Assembly (NCBI GenBank): GCA_023101725.1
Contig: JALJCO010013714.1
Coordinates: 1-64,000, forward strand
DNA from: Atherinomorus stipes
Taxonomy: Eukaryota > Chordata > Actinopteri > Atheriniformes > Atherinidae
DNA: 64,000 bases
Direction of reading: 5' to 3'
The notes beneath the pieces were generated by a model. It was not told the DNA's origin and made no database searches. It worked only from the letters and a program-made list of their open reading frames with translations. Below, piece after piece: positions 35,100-46,412 of the stretch; position 1 is the first letter of the stretch; every line of letters starts with the position of its first letter. The translations under genes were made by a program, and so were the position numbers.

Positions 35100-36245
35100 C
35101 CGCATGGTTACATGCAGGTGTTTCCATTGAATGGTGATTAGTGCGCCTGTAATTCTCATAAAATCCCGTCCCACGAGACTCCACTTTGAGGAGGATGGAC
35201 ATACAAAACATTTTGTGTTATAGAGCTGCTGTTGCTCCTCATCAGGAGATGAAAGCAGCAGATGATAATTCAGAGGAAAATTCTGTATATGGAGCCCTTT
35301 GACAACATTGGCTGGACAATAATAAGTAACTAGTGGGGAATAAGGTATGATGTTAAGATAGGATGTTTTCCCATGGCCACATATTATTCAGTCTTGGCAA
35401 CAAATAATTAACATGTGGTGAAAAACTTGTGGCATGTATTAGTAGTACGACTAATACATGAAGAACCTAACCTGTATTTGCATTTGGCCCAAAAATGAAC
35501 TTTGTTTGCTGAATTGCAGCGATTTACGGAGCACTGAAAGAAATATTTGGCCCAACTACGTATTTCAGTTAGATACATTTCCATCCAACTGTATTATGTG
35601 TCTGTAACTTTAAACAGAAAATTAAATTTATGCAGTTCAATCAAATAAAACTGAGAAGAATGGATTACATGGAATTAAAGTGACAACAGCTAATAGAATT
35701 TACCCAATATACAGTATGAAATGATGTGATGCTGTTAATAAGATTTATATAATACTGTTTATAAGTTTGTAAACTTCAACAGTTTGTAAATAAAGTTTAT
35801 AAATAAAGTTTTTAAACTCTAATAACAGTTTTACATACTTTAATTCAATGTTGTCCATTCTTGAATTACATACACTTCACTTTCTAGTTAAGGTTACATA
35901 CACATAATTCAGTTGGATGGAAATATGTTAAATACCGTAGATAGGGACAATGTTTTTTTCATTGTATGTGACTGGTAAAACCATCACTCTGACTCCAAAG
36001 TTAATGCTTGTTAATGATCATAAACATCATAATTAAGAAGGAAAAGTTGTTTAAATGCCAAAAAAAAAAAGTGTGTCCCTTACACTTTAACGTATTACTG
36101 CTATATAAAAACATCTAAACACTATGTCATGGGAGCGTAAAAACGTTTTTGCAATATTTGTAAGGTTGTTTTTTTCTTATGAGGTGTTTCCATTACCAGT
36201 ATTTATTCAGAATATTTAGGTTTTGAGCATTTTTAGGTGTAATGG
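35100..36245. mobile_element. second copy of the 4.8-kb element, with internal insertion
   Basis: The left side (GGTGTTTCCATTG at 35117; CGAGACTCCACTTTGAGGAGGATGGA at about 35176) and the right side (GAGGTGTTTCCATTAC at 36181; AGGTGTAATGGAAAC at 36234) match the element at 4839-5580 in the same order. The middle is longer by several hundred bases, roughly 35480-36090, and that extra part includes the inverted-repeat unit at 35573-35928. Ends are more diverged than in the first copy. Confidence 0.55.
35573..35928. mobile_element. small MITE with ~27-bp inverted repeats
   Basis: ACATTTCCATCCAACTG followed by TATTATGTGT (from 35575) is matched in inverted order by ACACATAATTCAGTTGGATGG AAATATGT up to 35928, with one or two mismatches. 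The ~350-bp unit has no coding capacity and lies inside the preceding element. Confidence 0.6.
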
Positions 36246-36257
36246 AAACATGATGTG

Positions 36258-36261
36258 TGTG

Positions 36262-36316
<55 letters not shown>

Positions 36317-36335
36317 GTGTGTGTGTGTGTGTATA
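36258..36335. repeat. (TA)n/(TG)n microsatellite
   Basis: A long alternating TA run flanked by TG repeats. Confidence 0.9.
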
Positions 36336-36357
36336 GTGTGTATATAATTTAAAATAA

Positions 36358-36432
36358 TGGGTTGTACAGCACCTCGGGCTCCAAAAGGATGTTGTTAGTG
36401 TGCTCTATAAATAAATTGAACTTGAACTTGAT
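36358..36432 (+). repeat. LINE (L2-like) 3' tail
   Basis: GGGTTGTACAGCACCTCGGG...GTGCTCTATAAATAAATTGAACTTGAACTTGA matches the general form of fish L2-like LINE 3' ends (AGCACTTTGG...GTGCTATATAAATAAA plus a TTGACT-type repeat). Only the tail remains. Confidence 0.55.
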
Positions 36433-36858
36433 ATAAGACGTAGCTGAGGAAAAGGGAAAAGTGGTGTTGCTCTGTTGGAAAAGTGATAAACAACAATGAT
36501 GCGTCTGAAAAAAAAATAAGAATACCTTAGTTGCAGCTCACAAATGATAGCCTGCTGCTAGCCATACTGACTCCGACAGGGCATGTTCACACACACTGTT
36601 TTCTGTCTAAGCTGCTTGTCGTCATTATGAGTGCACTATAACAGAATGAAAATATCTTTTGCCTTAATACATGCAGCTATCAGCAGCAAGGTCCAGTAAC
36701 ATTTTGATTATTTTAAAATATGTCCATTTAAAAAAATGTCCATTTCTGTAATTTGTCAAGAATCTCTTGCAGGCATGACTCTGTTTGAAATATACGTACA
36801 TTATAGCCTCTTTTTAGGTTTGATTAAGTATTTAATTAGGTTTCCTTTGCTTTTAATG
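36433..36858. other. unassigned spacer
   Basis: No recognised feature between the LINE tail and the next microsatellite. Confidence 0.35.
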
Positions 36859-36860
<2 letters not shown>

Positions 36861-36908
<48 letters not shown>

Positions 36909-36922
36909 GTATATATATATTG

Positions 36923-36969
<47 letters not shown>
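36861..36969. repeat. long (TA)n microsatellite
   Basis: TA runs interrupted by ACACACAC and TTGT. They account for the Tyr/Ile repeat open frames on both strands. Confidence 0.9.
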
Positions 36970-36974
<5 letters not shown>

Positions 36975-38020
36975 CACAGTGTACATTTATGTTTAATTTT
37001 TAAAATATGTTTATTCTTTTGCTTTTTAAAACATTTTTTTTTTACTACTGGGAGAAATTAATCTCTTCTTGGCTTAATACTGGGTGACTGCCATTGCGCA
37101 ATATTCCACTCCTTTGCTTCAAAAAGTCATGGGTTGCTTTTGCAGCACATATCTGCTCATGGTTCTTTTGTACTGTGAAGTGCTGTCCTATCAACTTTGC
37201 TGCTTTTGGCTGATCTGAGCTGACAGTTCATCCCCATACACTTCCGAACCCATCAGGCTGCTTCTTTATTCTATGTATTGTCACTTACTCCCAGTACTCC
37301 CGTGTCATTAAAAGTAATGCATACCCATACCATCGCATTGCTTCTATGCGATACACCGATGATCTGCTTCAGTTCATGAGGCACTCCACACTCCTGTTCA
37401 CTGCAATAGGCCGAGCACACAGAGTGGTTACAGTCCATGCTGGCTGAAGAAGTGTATTCTAGCTTTTATGTTTTATAGGCTCACCTTGGGGTGAACTCCT
37501 GTTTTAGCTTTATTTGAAGTTTTCTCTTGATGTTAGACAATTATGGGCCCATGTCTATAGAGGTTTTTTCGACTAGGTGCTAAAAAAAATATATTTTTCT
37601 TTTACTCTCCATTTATTTAAAGATGAAAAGTATCTGTGATTATTGCCCAGCTCACTGAAACATTCTTTTTGTCTTCAAAATGTTCTAAACAACTGACTTG
37701 GCCACACCTAATGTTCCTGTTATTTCTCTGGTGGATTGTTTTTGTTTTTGCTGCTTCAGTAGCATTCTGCAGCTGCATGCTGTGGGTTCACAACAGCAGC
37801 TTCCAAATGCAAATGACACACTGTGAGTCAACTCCACACCTTTATTACCTGCCTGATGAAGAAATGGGGAGTGCATGTGGCATTTTTATCGTGGCTCATT
37901 CCTGAGCAAGCAGAGGGGCATTCTGAGTGCAGAAAATGTTCTTTCACAAGAAACAGTTTGTGCAGTTTACTTTTTTGCTCAAAGTTGTTTTTGTGTGCAG
38001 CATTTTTACATAATAATTGG
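36970..38020. other. unassigned stretch
   Basis: No recognised gene or element. Confidence 0.35.
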
Positions 38021-38024
38021 AAAA

Positions 38025-38672
38025 CAACAATCATGATTGATTATTATGATAATCGACGAGTCACTGATTATTTTGGTGATTAGTCAACTAATCGGATCAT
38101 ACGAAAATCATATTTACAGTACCAATCAAACGTTTAGACACTTTCTCATTGAATCAAATGGAAAAACGTGTCCAAACCTTGACTGTTAGTGTGTGTGTTT
38201 ATGTCATTATGCAATACTTTTTTTTTTGTTTGTTTTTTGTTTTTATTTCAGAATAGCTGACACGCTACATTATTTGAATACTCTGTGAAACATTGCACCA
38301 AGTCTTTCTCAAACTGACAGTTGTTCCTTGCATGTCTCCACCTGAGCAACCAATATAAGGACCTAAGTTCCAGCGGTGATGATGGATGGTGATTGTGTCT
38401 CCTAAATGAAGTATATGGCTAGTACCAGACCTAGCAATAAAATATCAACACAACAAGTCATTATGCAATTCAAGAAAATTTGATCCTGAAAGCTACAACT
38501 ACGAGCGTGCATCAAGGAAAGAAAGGTAGACGAGTCAGCGGAAGGTACAGTGGCAATTTTGAGAGGAGAAACAAAGCTTAAAAACAACAAATGATTAGTA
38601 AATTATGAAATGAGCTACCGACTATTTTGACAGTTGACCGTTAGTCGATTAATCATAATGGTGGCAGCCCTA
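38025..38672 (-). mobile_element. non-autonomous hAT element, inverted relative of the 44.2-kb copy
   Basis: The end at 38672 reads, on the minus strand, TTAGGGCTGCCACCATTATG ATTAATCGACTA, nearly the same as the start of the 44197 element. Homology continues inward through ACTATCAAAATAGT-type and TCAAAATTGCCACT.TACCTTCCGCT blocks. The other end (about 38025-38110) keeps only TGATTAGTCAACTAATCGG-type sequence and its terminal bases are lost. A Tc1-type foldback lies inside. Confidence 0.6.
38114..38192. mobile_element. Tc1-type mini foldback nested in the hAT element
   Basis: TACAGTACCAATCAAACGTT TAGACAC and the inverted AACAGTCAAGGTTTGGACAC face each other with almost no spacer, as if the two terminal repeats of a Tc1 element were joined. 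A counterpart occurs at 44388-44466. Confidence 0.6.
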
Positions 38673-38679
38673 ATTTTGA

Positions 38680-39715
38680 CATATTTTCTTTTCTTCTCAG
38701 TCTGTATTTTTATTCAGCTCATATTTCTATTACAACCTTTATGCAAACGTAGCAGCTCATTTTTACATTTTTTCTGAATATTGGCTAATGGACATACCTT
38801 ACACGAAACTATACCTCATACCAGCGGGCTACTAGTTAGCCACTGATGCTACATGTAACCATGTTGTGCTTGTATTTTATGCCTGCTGTCTTTAAGTATT
38901 TGCCTTAAGAATTGAACATGAAGACGCTGTTGAGTTTAAAAAAAAAAAAAAAAAGTTGGGTCTCACAGTTGCTCTTATGGCTCGTCTACTGATCCAATCA
39001 CTGACCTGCAGTCTGTGGATGTTGCGTTTTTGGCCTGACCAGCGTTGCCATGTGCCCTTGTTACAGTATAAGCGACTCGGGGCTTCTTTTTCTGTAAAGT
39101 TTCTTGGAAATATCCCCAGTCATGGTTACGGGCTTTTGGGCTTGTTTTCTTCAGTGTAGTTACTTATTTGGGCTTGTCCTGCTCCTTTTATGAAGCCTTC
39201 TTGATTCTCTCTCAGCTATCCACAATAAAGGAATAACCCCTGAATCCGAAACAGAAAGCAAAAAATGGTTTTATTCAGGAACTACTGTCCACAGCCCCAT
39301 TTACCACAGCCACCGCACTGAACCACCTCGCCCCTCTCCAGACACATGTACAACTTCTTTACACAGGAACAGAATGTCAATGCCCCTGAATAAACAAAGA
39401 CATAAGAGTGCATTAGAGGGCTCAACAAACACCATGCTTCCCACCCAAAAAAGTCCGTGAAGATTACAGACATCCATTTCAATACCTACAACATGAAAAG
39501 GAGACAGTTTTTGTTGGTTCTAGGTTTAACCTTGAGTCATGTCTGTCTTATTTTAATCAGTGTTGTATGTTTAAGTTATTCAGTTTTATTTTCCAGTCAT
39601 ATAAGATGTAGATCTAGATAGATAGTCGTCCGTTTCAACTCACTGGGTGTCAAATGTCTGGTACAAATGGCCTCCGGTCACACTTGCAAAGTTAGAAACA
39701 TGCCACTATGCCACC
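38680..39715. other. unassigned stretch
   Basis: A poly-A run lies at 38938-38954. No gene is recognised. Confidence 0.4.
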
Positions 39716-39719
39716 ATAC

Positions 39720-39994
39720 CATGGTAAATGGTAAATGGTAAATGGACAGTACCTGTATAGCGCTTTTCCAGTCATACTAACCGCTCAAAGCGCTTTACAC
39801 AACATATAACTTTCACCCAGTCACACACACAATCATACACACATTCAAACCCCGATAGGCACATCGGGAGGCAACTTGGGGCTCAGTGTCTTGCCCAAGG
39901 ACACTTCGGCATGTAGTCTGGGGTAGCCTGGAGTCAATCCCCCGATCCTCCAGTTGAAGGACGACTGCTCTTCCACCTGAGCTACAGCCGCCCC
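39720..39994 (-). repeat. tRNA-derived SINE, minus strand
   Basis: On the minus strand the head starts at 39994 with GGGGCGGCTGTAGCTCAGG TGGAAGAGCAG, containing a good A box (TAGCTCAGGTGG). A degenerate B box (GGATTGACTCC) follows, then the body (CAAGACACTGAGCCCCAAG..., AAAGCGCTTTGAGCGG) and a short tandem tail of ATTTACC units at 39745-39720. The order is typical of a very abundant fish tRNA-related SINE. The B box and acceptor pairing are not those of a functional tRNA. Confidence 0.8.
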
Positions 39995-40295
39995 GGTCAT
40001 GGGACCACATTTGCGTGGGTGAATTGTGCAATCATACATCAAGCAGACCACCTCCAGAGATGGGTCTGGGCACTGCGCCGTGGCCATCGGTCACACAGAA
40101 GTTTTGACGTGAAGCACGTTACCCCCCGCTGTTTGTACCCGGGATATACTCCAACTGTGCCAAGTGTGACTGGTCCATAAGAATGAATCAGACTTCTGCA
40201 CATGTTGACATGCACGCTATTTTGCAGGGGTGCCTTCTTTTTGTTTTAGGGGTGGCGACAGGGGGGCCAGAGAAAATGGGAGGGTGACCAATGGT
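39995..40295. other. unassigned spacer
   Basis: No recognised feature. Confidence 0.35.
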
Positions 40296-40301
40296 TATTA
40301 A

Positions 40302-40600
40302 AGGATAACCTTTGTGTAATTCAACCTAGACCTTATTTCTAGGGTTTTACATGTGAATTTACTCACCAGTAACATTTCTGCATCACTGACTCCTTTGGAC
40401 GCTACTGTATTCAGATTAGTTGTAGATCTGCATATATCCATATAAGGAACATGAAGGGGGCAGAATGAATGGCCTCTGTAAAAGGCATTATCTGCAGCAA
40501 AACTCTTTAATTTACCAATAATTTAAGTAGAATGAATGAATGAACGGGTACTTTCTTTGAGTTCAGATTTGGCTTGCTGTAGTTATTGGGGGCACTCTTC
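40302..40600 (+). repeat. dispersed AAAGGATAAC repeat, copy B
   Basis: AAAGGATAACCTTTGTGTAA, CCTAGACCTTATTTC, ACTCACCAGTAACATTTCTG, GCAGCAAAACTCTTTAATTT and AAGTAGAATGAATG follow the same order as in 20250-20640. Confidence 0.65.
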
Positions 40601-41390
40601 ATACGTGTACCAGCTGCGTACCTACAACACTGTAGTCAACAGTGTTGATAAAACGAACAACAGATAAATCATGAGCTTAACTTCTTCCATTGTTGTTCAG
40701 TGTGTGTTTGTCGAAAACAAATTACTTCAGAGTGACGACCTCACCCACACTAAAAACAGATGGTCTCAGTTGCCCTCAATTTTAATGTGAACAAACTAAA
40801 ATGGGGTAGTGTGGTGTCGGCCCAATGAGGGCCGGGCTAAGTAGGTGCTAATGTGAAAGGGGCATTAGAAACTGGCTGGGGCGGTTCTGGGTGGCACCTT
40901 CCTTTGATAAATTTGCATAAGAAGGGCCGAGTTAATTAGGTGTGACAGATGCGGGGGACTACAGCAATATGCCAATGCCAGAAAATGGTAAATCTAGTGT
41001 AATAATTTTTATTTATTTTATTTTTATTAACTTATAAAGATTTTGACATTCAAATGTAAACAAAACATGCTGCGTCATGTTAATAGTACATAAAATGTGA
41101 TATAAGTGAAAAAATGTCACTTTTGCTGGGGTGGCCAGCTTGCTCTAATTTGTCTTGGACACCTTTTATTCTTGTTTTATTATTCTTTTCAATAACAAAA
41201 CAATGGGCATCATGCAAGAAGCATTCGTACGAACAAATTCTTAAATGGTTCGTACGAGTGATTTAGGAGAAAATGCCGCATTCACCAATTTTTCTCGGAT
41301 TTTTAATCTTCTGTCAAGCACGAACAAATTTCATGAGTGCTTCAGACTTGACGTAGGAATCTTGCGCATTTAGTCTGCTGTTATCCAAAC
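40601..41390. other. unassigned stretch with a small hairpin
   Basis: A perfect 10-bp-arm inverted repeat TCGTACGAAC/GTTCGTACGA lies at 41225-41257 (13-nt loop). The sequence 40800-40960 with GGGCCGGGCTAAGTAGGTGC resembles the interior of the element ending near 42816. Confidence 0.4.
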
Positions 41391-41393
41391 CTA

Positions 41394-42816
41394 GTTTTCC
41401 ACTAAAGGACTGTGTTAATCGTTACTTAGAAGCAACTGTGTATTTTAAAATCCAACATAAATTATAATGACTACATCATTATGTATCACTCTGCAATTAT
41501 AAATTACTTTTTTATGCGCAGACTGAGCGACTGTTGGCCACTTCACTTGCAGCCAGCATGTTGGTGAGGGGACGATGGTTTAATTTGTTGTTATTTCGTC
41601 AAAAGAAAGTGCAGTCACTGAGCTCTACGTGAGATCAAGCTTCTATAAAAATGAAATAACCTCTTGAATAGAAAATGGATAGAAAATTCAGAAAGGAGGT
41701 TCAGCAACAGACCGCTGCAACTCTTCTAACAGTCAGACAGTCAGTTCTCTTCATGACGCCTCGGCTTCATTATTACACAAAATGTGGATGTTTGGGTCTG
41801 AATTTGTCAAATTAGAGTTTCACCGTTCATATTTTTATGTGCGTTGTATGTGAGAGATGAAGAGGACGATGGAAAGATGACAGATGTGGTCTAGCTACAC
41901 GTCAGATTCTTTTTGGGGATGCACAGTAAGCTTTGTGTGTGTGTGTGTGTGTGTGTGTGTATTAAAAGAAGATTTTGCAGAATGTTGCGCAGTGTTGGTT
42001 GATGGAAACTCATATTAAGCATTTACATCATATATTGCACTTGGTCTCCACCAGTAGTTTTCAGTGGCTGTCTTGCTTTTGTTAAACGTCTTTTTGACAC
42101 CATTATCGGACCAAATAATTTATATTTTTATTTCTGTAACAGTGCAACCAACAGGCGACACAGTATTTACAGCTGTTGTGATTTATTCTCCACTGTTCGG
42201 CTTTCACCTCCTTTAATTCTGCTGCTCAGATCTCAGTCAGAAGAACCTCCATCTCCAAACTGGTGGTACAGTTTCTCTTCTCTGTCTTCGATGCAATTTT
42301 TCTGAATGAACACCTTCAAACAAATGTGGGAAGTTGTGTCCTTATATGGAATTATTGGGGCGGTAATTATGCAGATTTGCAATTCTCATGAACGCGCTCA
42401 CTTGTGCACAGGTGGAATTCATCATGTTTACTGGGATCATTTATGCAGTTATCTGAAGTTGAATCTGACGTGACGCACTCGTAGGAGTCCACAGTAGGAG
42501 TCCACAGTAGGAGAGAAAGTAAGAGAATGATTACGAAAAAAAATACAAACATGTTGTTGCATGAAGCCCAATAATTTATTTCACTAAAATCATCTGTAGT
42601 TTTTTTTATTTATTCATTACTTTTTCTAATTTCTTGCCTTGTTTTCAGCAGACCGGTTGCCTGTTTCTCTTGCAAGATTTGGCAACACAGGGCCTGACTC
42701 AGCTCGCTTGGAACTTCGGCCGAGTAGGTGCCAAAAAAGTACCTATTTGGCAAGGAAAACTGCCAACTGAATCAGGTTGAGTAGAGCCGAGCCAAGTAGG
42801 TACTAGTGGAAAACGG
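41394..42816. mobile_element. possible DNA element with GTTTTCCACTA ends
   Basis: GTTTTCCACTA at 41396 and its inverse TAGTGGAAAAC at about 42805-42815 could be terminal repeats. The right subterminal region (CGGCCGAGTAGGTGCC, GAGCCGAGCCAAGTAGGTAC) carries the repeated CGAGTAGGTRC motif of a known type of fish hAT-like element. The match at the ends is only about 11 bp, so the boundaries may be coincidental. A (TG)n run lies at 41933-41960 and a 15-bp tandem duplication (AGTAGGAGTCCACAG) at about 42480-42510. Confidence 0.35.
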
Positions 42817-42819
42817 TCT

Positions 42820-44185
42820 TAGTAAAACTATACTTCAGCCCTCTACAACTTCCCTAACCCTGTTGTCAAGCCCATCACTATTACAGTTCCCTGATCTCTG
42901 AGAAGGGACCCTGTACATGTCAGTTCGCCTTTACTTGATGGCGCAATTAAGCAAAGAAGTGCGTTTCACTTCCAAGCTGACTGGTCAATGGAGGTCTGAA
43001 AAAGATTTGAGGAGACAGTTTGTTGACACTGATGACTGTAGTGGAGTTATAGCTCACGGGATCATGGCAAAATTCTCAGTCATGACCTGAGCACTCTCAG
43101 GATCATGATGGCGGGGGGACTGTCATGCCCACCCCTGCTCACACAATCTCCACATAATGAGCATCGGTGGCTTGCTTGTCTCCAGACTGCTGAATGTTTC
43201 TGGCTTGGCCTCAAAAGTCAGTTAGAGTTCTGACAGGACCTCAGGCTGCTGGATGAATGCCTCAGCAGCTGTTGCCATCCCGTGCATTTGACAATTTCTT
43301 TCCTGCAGAAGGAACAGAGGGCATGTGAAGCTGAATGTATAAACTCCTGATTTTCATTTGCATAACTGACTTCATTAGACCTCACAGTTTATTTTAGATA
43401 AACACAAGTGATGACATTCCTAAAACTGTCAAAAACATTCTTGGTTTTTGGAATTTTCTGCAACAGATGATGCAAACTCAGCAGAACTCATGAGAAAATA
43501 AAGCCTTCATTTATATACCTAATCTTAAAACTAATTCTCAAGACACTCATTGACAAATTTATTTAATAAATAGATCAATTTAAAAAAGACTAGATCACCC
43601 AGCTGCTCAGCTTTTGACAGGAAGAAGAGACTGTGATCAATACTAGTGTTTCCACAATAAAAACCATAAAAATCCTAAACAGAAGAAGGTGGGGGGGGGG
43701 GGGGGGTAGCTTCTCCAAGAAGCATCTTTGTTGGTGTAACATTTATATTACGATGCAGAAATCTCTCACGTGTGTTTATTTTAACCTTAAAGCAGCGCTA
43801 CTGAACTTGGGCAGATTTTTTTTTTTTATTTTTGCTGTAGAGACTCCCAACAAAGGCTAATTGAGCATCCATCTTGCACCCTGACTCTTCTCTCCCAGCC
43901 AGGAAAAGTCAGTCTAATTATACCTCTTGTTTTACCCAGATCAGAAATAGTGTGTGTTTAAAACAGCCGATAGCTGTGTTTCAATTAGGGGTCCGGACGC
44001 TTCAGAGTGGATGCAGCAGGTTACATTCCTGAAACATGACTGCCCTAGCCTACAAGAATTTCCCATGAAGCTCTATTCCCCTGTTGCCTAGCAACTGAAA
44101 ATGTGACAGCTATCTAATGACAGCATTCTTCCTGCTAATTCCTTCACATGCATTTTAAAAACTACATAGAGCTGAAGTGAAATTA
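42820..44185. other. unassigned stretch
   Basis: A G16 tract lies at 43691-43706. No gene is recognised. Confidence 0.35.
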
Positions 44186-44196
44186 ACTATTTTAAG

Positions 44197-44567
44197 TTGG
44201 GCTGCCACGATTAATCGACTAATCGCCGACTATCAAAATAGTTGGTTACTAATTTAATCGACTAATCATTTTTTGTTTAAAAGCCTTTTGTTTTTCCCCT
44301 CAAAATTGCCACTTTACCTTCCGCTACCTTGTCTTCCTTTCTGTCTGGTCATCTTTTCTTGAATTGTATATTGATATAAATAAACACACACTACCAGTTA
44401 AAAGTTTGGACATGTTTTTCAATTAGATTCAATGAAAATGTGTCAAAACTTTTGACTGGTGCTGTAAATGAGCTCCAATTTTTTTTTTTATAAGCCGATT
44501 AGTCAAATAATCAGCAAAATAATCTGTGACTATGCAATTAACAAAATAAACATTTTTGGCAGCCCTA
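44197..44567 (+). mobile_element. non-autonomous hAT element with perfect 8-bp TSD
   Basis: Ends TTGGGCTGCCA... and ...TGGCAGCCCTA, flanked by identical ATTTTAAG octamers (44189-44196 and 44568-44575), give a diagnostic hAT insertion. Subterminal ATTAATCGACTAATCG and GATTAGTCAAATAATC repeats are typical of this fish family. The interior carries a Tc1-type foldback. No transposase is encoded (371 bp). Confidence 0.88.
44388..44466. mobile_element. Tc1-type mini foldback nested in the hAT element
   Basis: ACTACCAGTTAAAAGTTTGG ACATG and the inverted CAGCACCAGTCAAAAGTTTTGACAC face each other, resembling fused Tc1 terminal repeats. It has the same type as the unit at 38114-38192. Confidence 0.6.
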
Positions 44568-45185
44568 ATTTTAAGCTTGATTGTATGTATATGCCATAGC
44601 ATTGACATCTCATTTTTAAATTTTCCTCATAGGCGAGCTGTTGTTTCTAACTGGCATACTTCATTTAACACTTGAAAATCCATGAATATATCACATGTTA
44701 CACTCAGAGCTCTGTGGTTTAGTCTCTGCCATCTTGTGCACAATGGATTCTGGGAGAAACTCCACCGCAGAATTAAAAGATTTAGGGCTAAAATATATTC
44801 TTTTCTGCCACAGTTGTCATTCAAGCATCACTGATGCAAAAATCTTTCTCTCTATGTTATTTGTAATTTTTTTTTGGTTTTTACACTTTTTTGTTTTTAG
44901 TTTGTAAAATAACTGTATATTGTATGTAACCATCACAATAGCTGTTGATTTCTTTTTAAAGTTTTACAACCATCTCATATTTTTTCCTACTTAGAATGAC
45001 CAGGTTTTGCATAAATAAGGAAAAATTCATTTGAAAAAAAAAATAGTAATGCTGCAGTTGATGAGCTGGAGAACTTTGAGGTTTAGAGTTGACTGGTGGA
45101 GCAAAAAACAATAGTGTACATTTAAAGGGGGAATAACATGCAAAACTGACTTTTTTTTTTTTTTTTTTAGCTTTTTTTATTAAGT
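44568..45185. other. unassigned stretch
   Basis: No recognised element; a T run lies at 45150-45168. Confidence 0.35.
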
Positions 45186-45189
45186 AAAA

Positions 45190-45390
45190 CAGGCGTGTCC
45201 AAAGATGGTCCTCGAGGGCCGCTGTCCTGTATGTTTTCTTTCCCTTCCTGCTCCAACACACCTGACTCAATTAAATGAATGTTTAACAGCTTATGAAGTT
45301 TTACACAATGACTCATTAATTTGAGTCAGGTGCGTTAGAGCAGGGAGGGATAGAGAACCTGCAGGACTGTGGTGTGATGAGTGGAGTGGA
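45190..45390. repeat. fragment of a hAT-like element (CAGGCGTGTCCAAA end)
   Basis: CAGGCGTGTCCAAAGATGGTCCTCGAGGGCC resembles the widespread fish end CAGGGGTGTCCAAACTC GGTCCTCGAGGGCCG. The middle contains CTGACTCAATTAAATGAATG and the inverted CATTAATTTGAGTCAGGTG. The right terminus is missing. Confidence 0.55.
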
Positions 45391-45409
45391 CATTCCAACT
45401 CATGTTTTC

Positions 45410-45612
45410 TAACAAAACATTGGTAAAATGGAGTTCGTGGCAGAATATGCCTTATTTAGATGCTGAGTGAAGTGCATCACTTACATTATATCAGACATAA
45501 GCTGATCTGGAGTGGATCTATATATCTCCTGAAGATTCAAGTTACACCAAAACTGTCTGGATGAGTAAATGAAAGCATTTCATGCTAGAAAATAGGTCCA
45601 GGTTAAAAAAAA
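45410..45612 (-). repeat. dispersed AAAGGATAAC repeat, copy C (inverted, partial)
   Basis: On the minus strand AACCTGGACCTATTTTCTAG, TTTACTCATCCAGACAGTTTTGGTG, TCTGCCACGAACTCCATTTTACCAATG follow the block order of the copies at 20.3 and 40.3 kb. Confidence 0.5.
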
Positions 45613-45720
45613 AAAAAAGTCCTGTAGTTGTGGACTGTGACGCATGAGTGCCCACTATAGGTGTTTTTTCCTCACTTGGATCCTCACTTCCTTGCCAAGT
45701 TATGAAACCTTTTACTACGG

Positions 45721-46225
45721 CTGTGTCTCAATTAGCATACTTGCACGACATAGTATACTACTTTTGAGTATAAGTACATTTTCATCTAAAATCCAGTATT
45801 CGGAAAAGAACCCGGATGCTGCCATAATAACGGTCACAAATCAAGTGCAGAATGAAGCTCACTACTCGCACTAAATGAGTAACAGAAGAGGCGGGACCTT
45901 CAAACTGTTTTCAGAAGGGAATAATGGCAGAGAGCAAAGTGGTGGCGACAGCTACAGTAGCGGAGGATGTATTGTAGTTATGTAACTTTCATGAAATCAT
46001 TCAGATATAGTTACTGATGTATATTGTGGCAACCAAGCTGTTCATTCCCTGATGACCGTTATGTTCTCGTCATTTGTTTGAGGCCTCGGAACCGGCTCAG
46101 TAGAGTTAGTACACATAAATGTTAGCTGTTTTAGTTGATGCTAGTCCGTCACCTCTGGTAATGATAGTGTGCACTAAGGACAAAGTGCACAGTGCACTTA
46201 CACAAGTGTGCTGATTGAGACACAG
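45721..46225. mobile_element. CTGTGTCTCAAT-ended non-autonomous element, copy 1
   Basis: The left end CTGTGTCTCAATTAGCATACTTG and the inverted right end CTGTGTCTCAATCAGCACACTTG match closely. Interior blocks (GCTGCCATAATAACGGTC, AGAAGAGGCGGGACCTTCAAACTGTTTTCAGA, GTGGTGGCGACAGCTAC, ACCAAGCTGTTCA) recur in the same order at 57571-58183. No transposase is present. Flanks show no clear duplication, so the superfamily is left open. Confidence 0.75.
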
Positions 46226-46335
46226 TACATGCTGTGTGTAGGCGTGTGTGTGTGTGCATGTGTGCATGGATTTACTGTATGTGGGTGTGGGAGGGATGGG
46301 GTTCAAATTGTATTCTGTTTTCATTGTATTTTATC

Positions 46336-46412
46336 CTGTAAATCACTTTGTGTTGCACTGTATGCACAAAAAGTTTATACCAAAAGATGGAATTGAATAA
46401 AATAAAACGTCC
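46336..46412 (+). repeat. possible LINE 3' tail
   Basis: AAATCACTTTGTGTTGCACTGTATGCACAAAAAGT...GAATTGAATAAAATAAA has the shape of a LINE 3' end (hairpin-forming block, AATAAA, short repeat). Evidence is weak. Confidence 0.3.

Noticed and set aside
36736..36996. Tyr/Ile repeat proteins on both strands
   Set aside because: Direct translation of a (TA)n microsatellite; the same applies at 47213-47467.
39960..39994. Possible tRNA gene on the minus strand
   Set aside because: Good A box but a degenerate B box and no cloverleaf; it is the head of a SINE. The same reasoning applies at 25768 and 55553.
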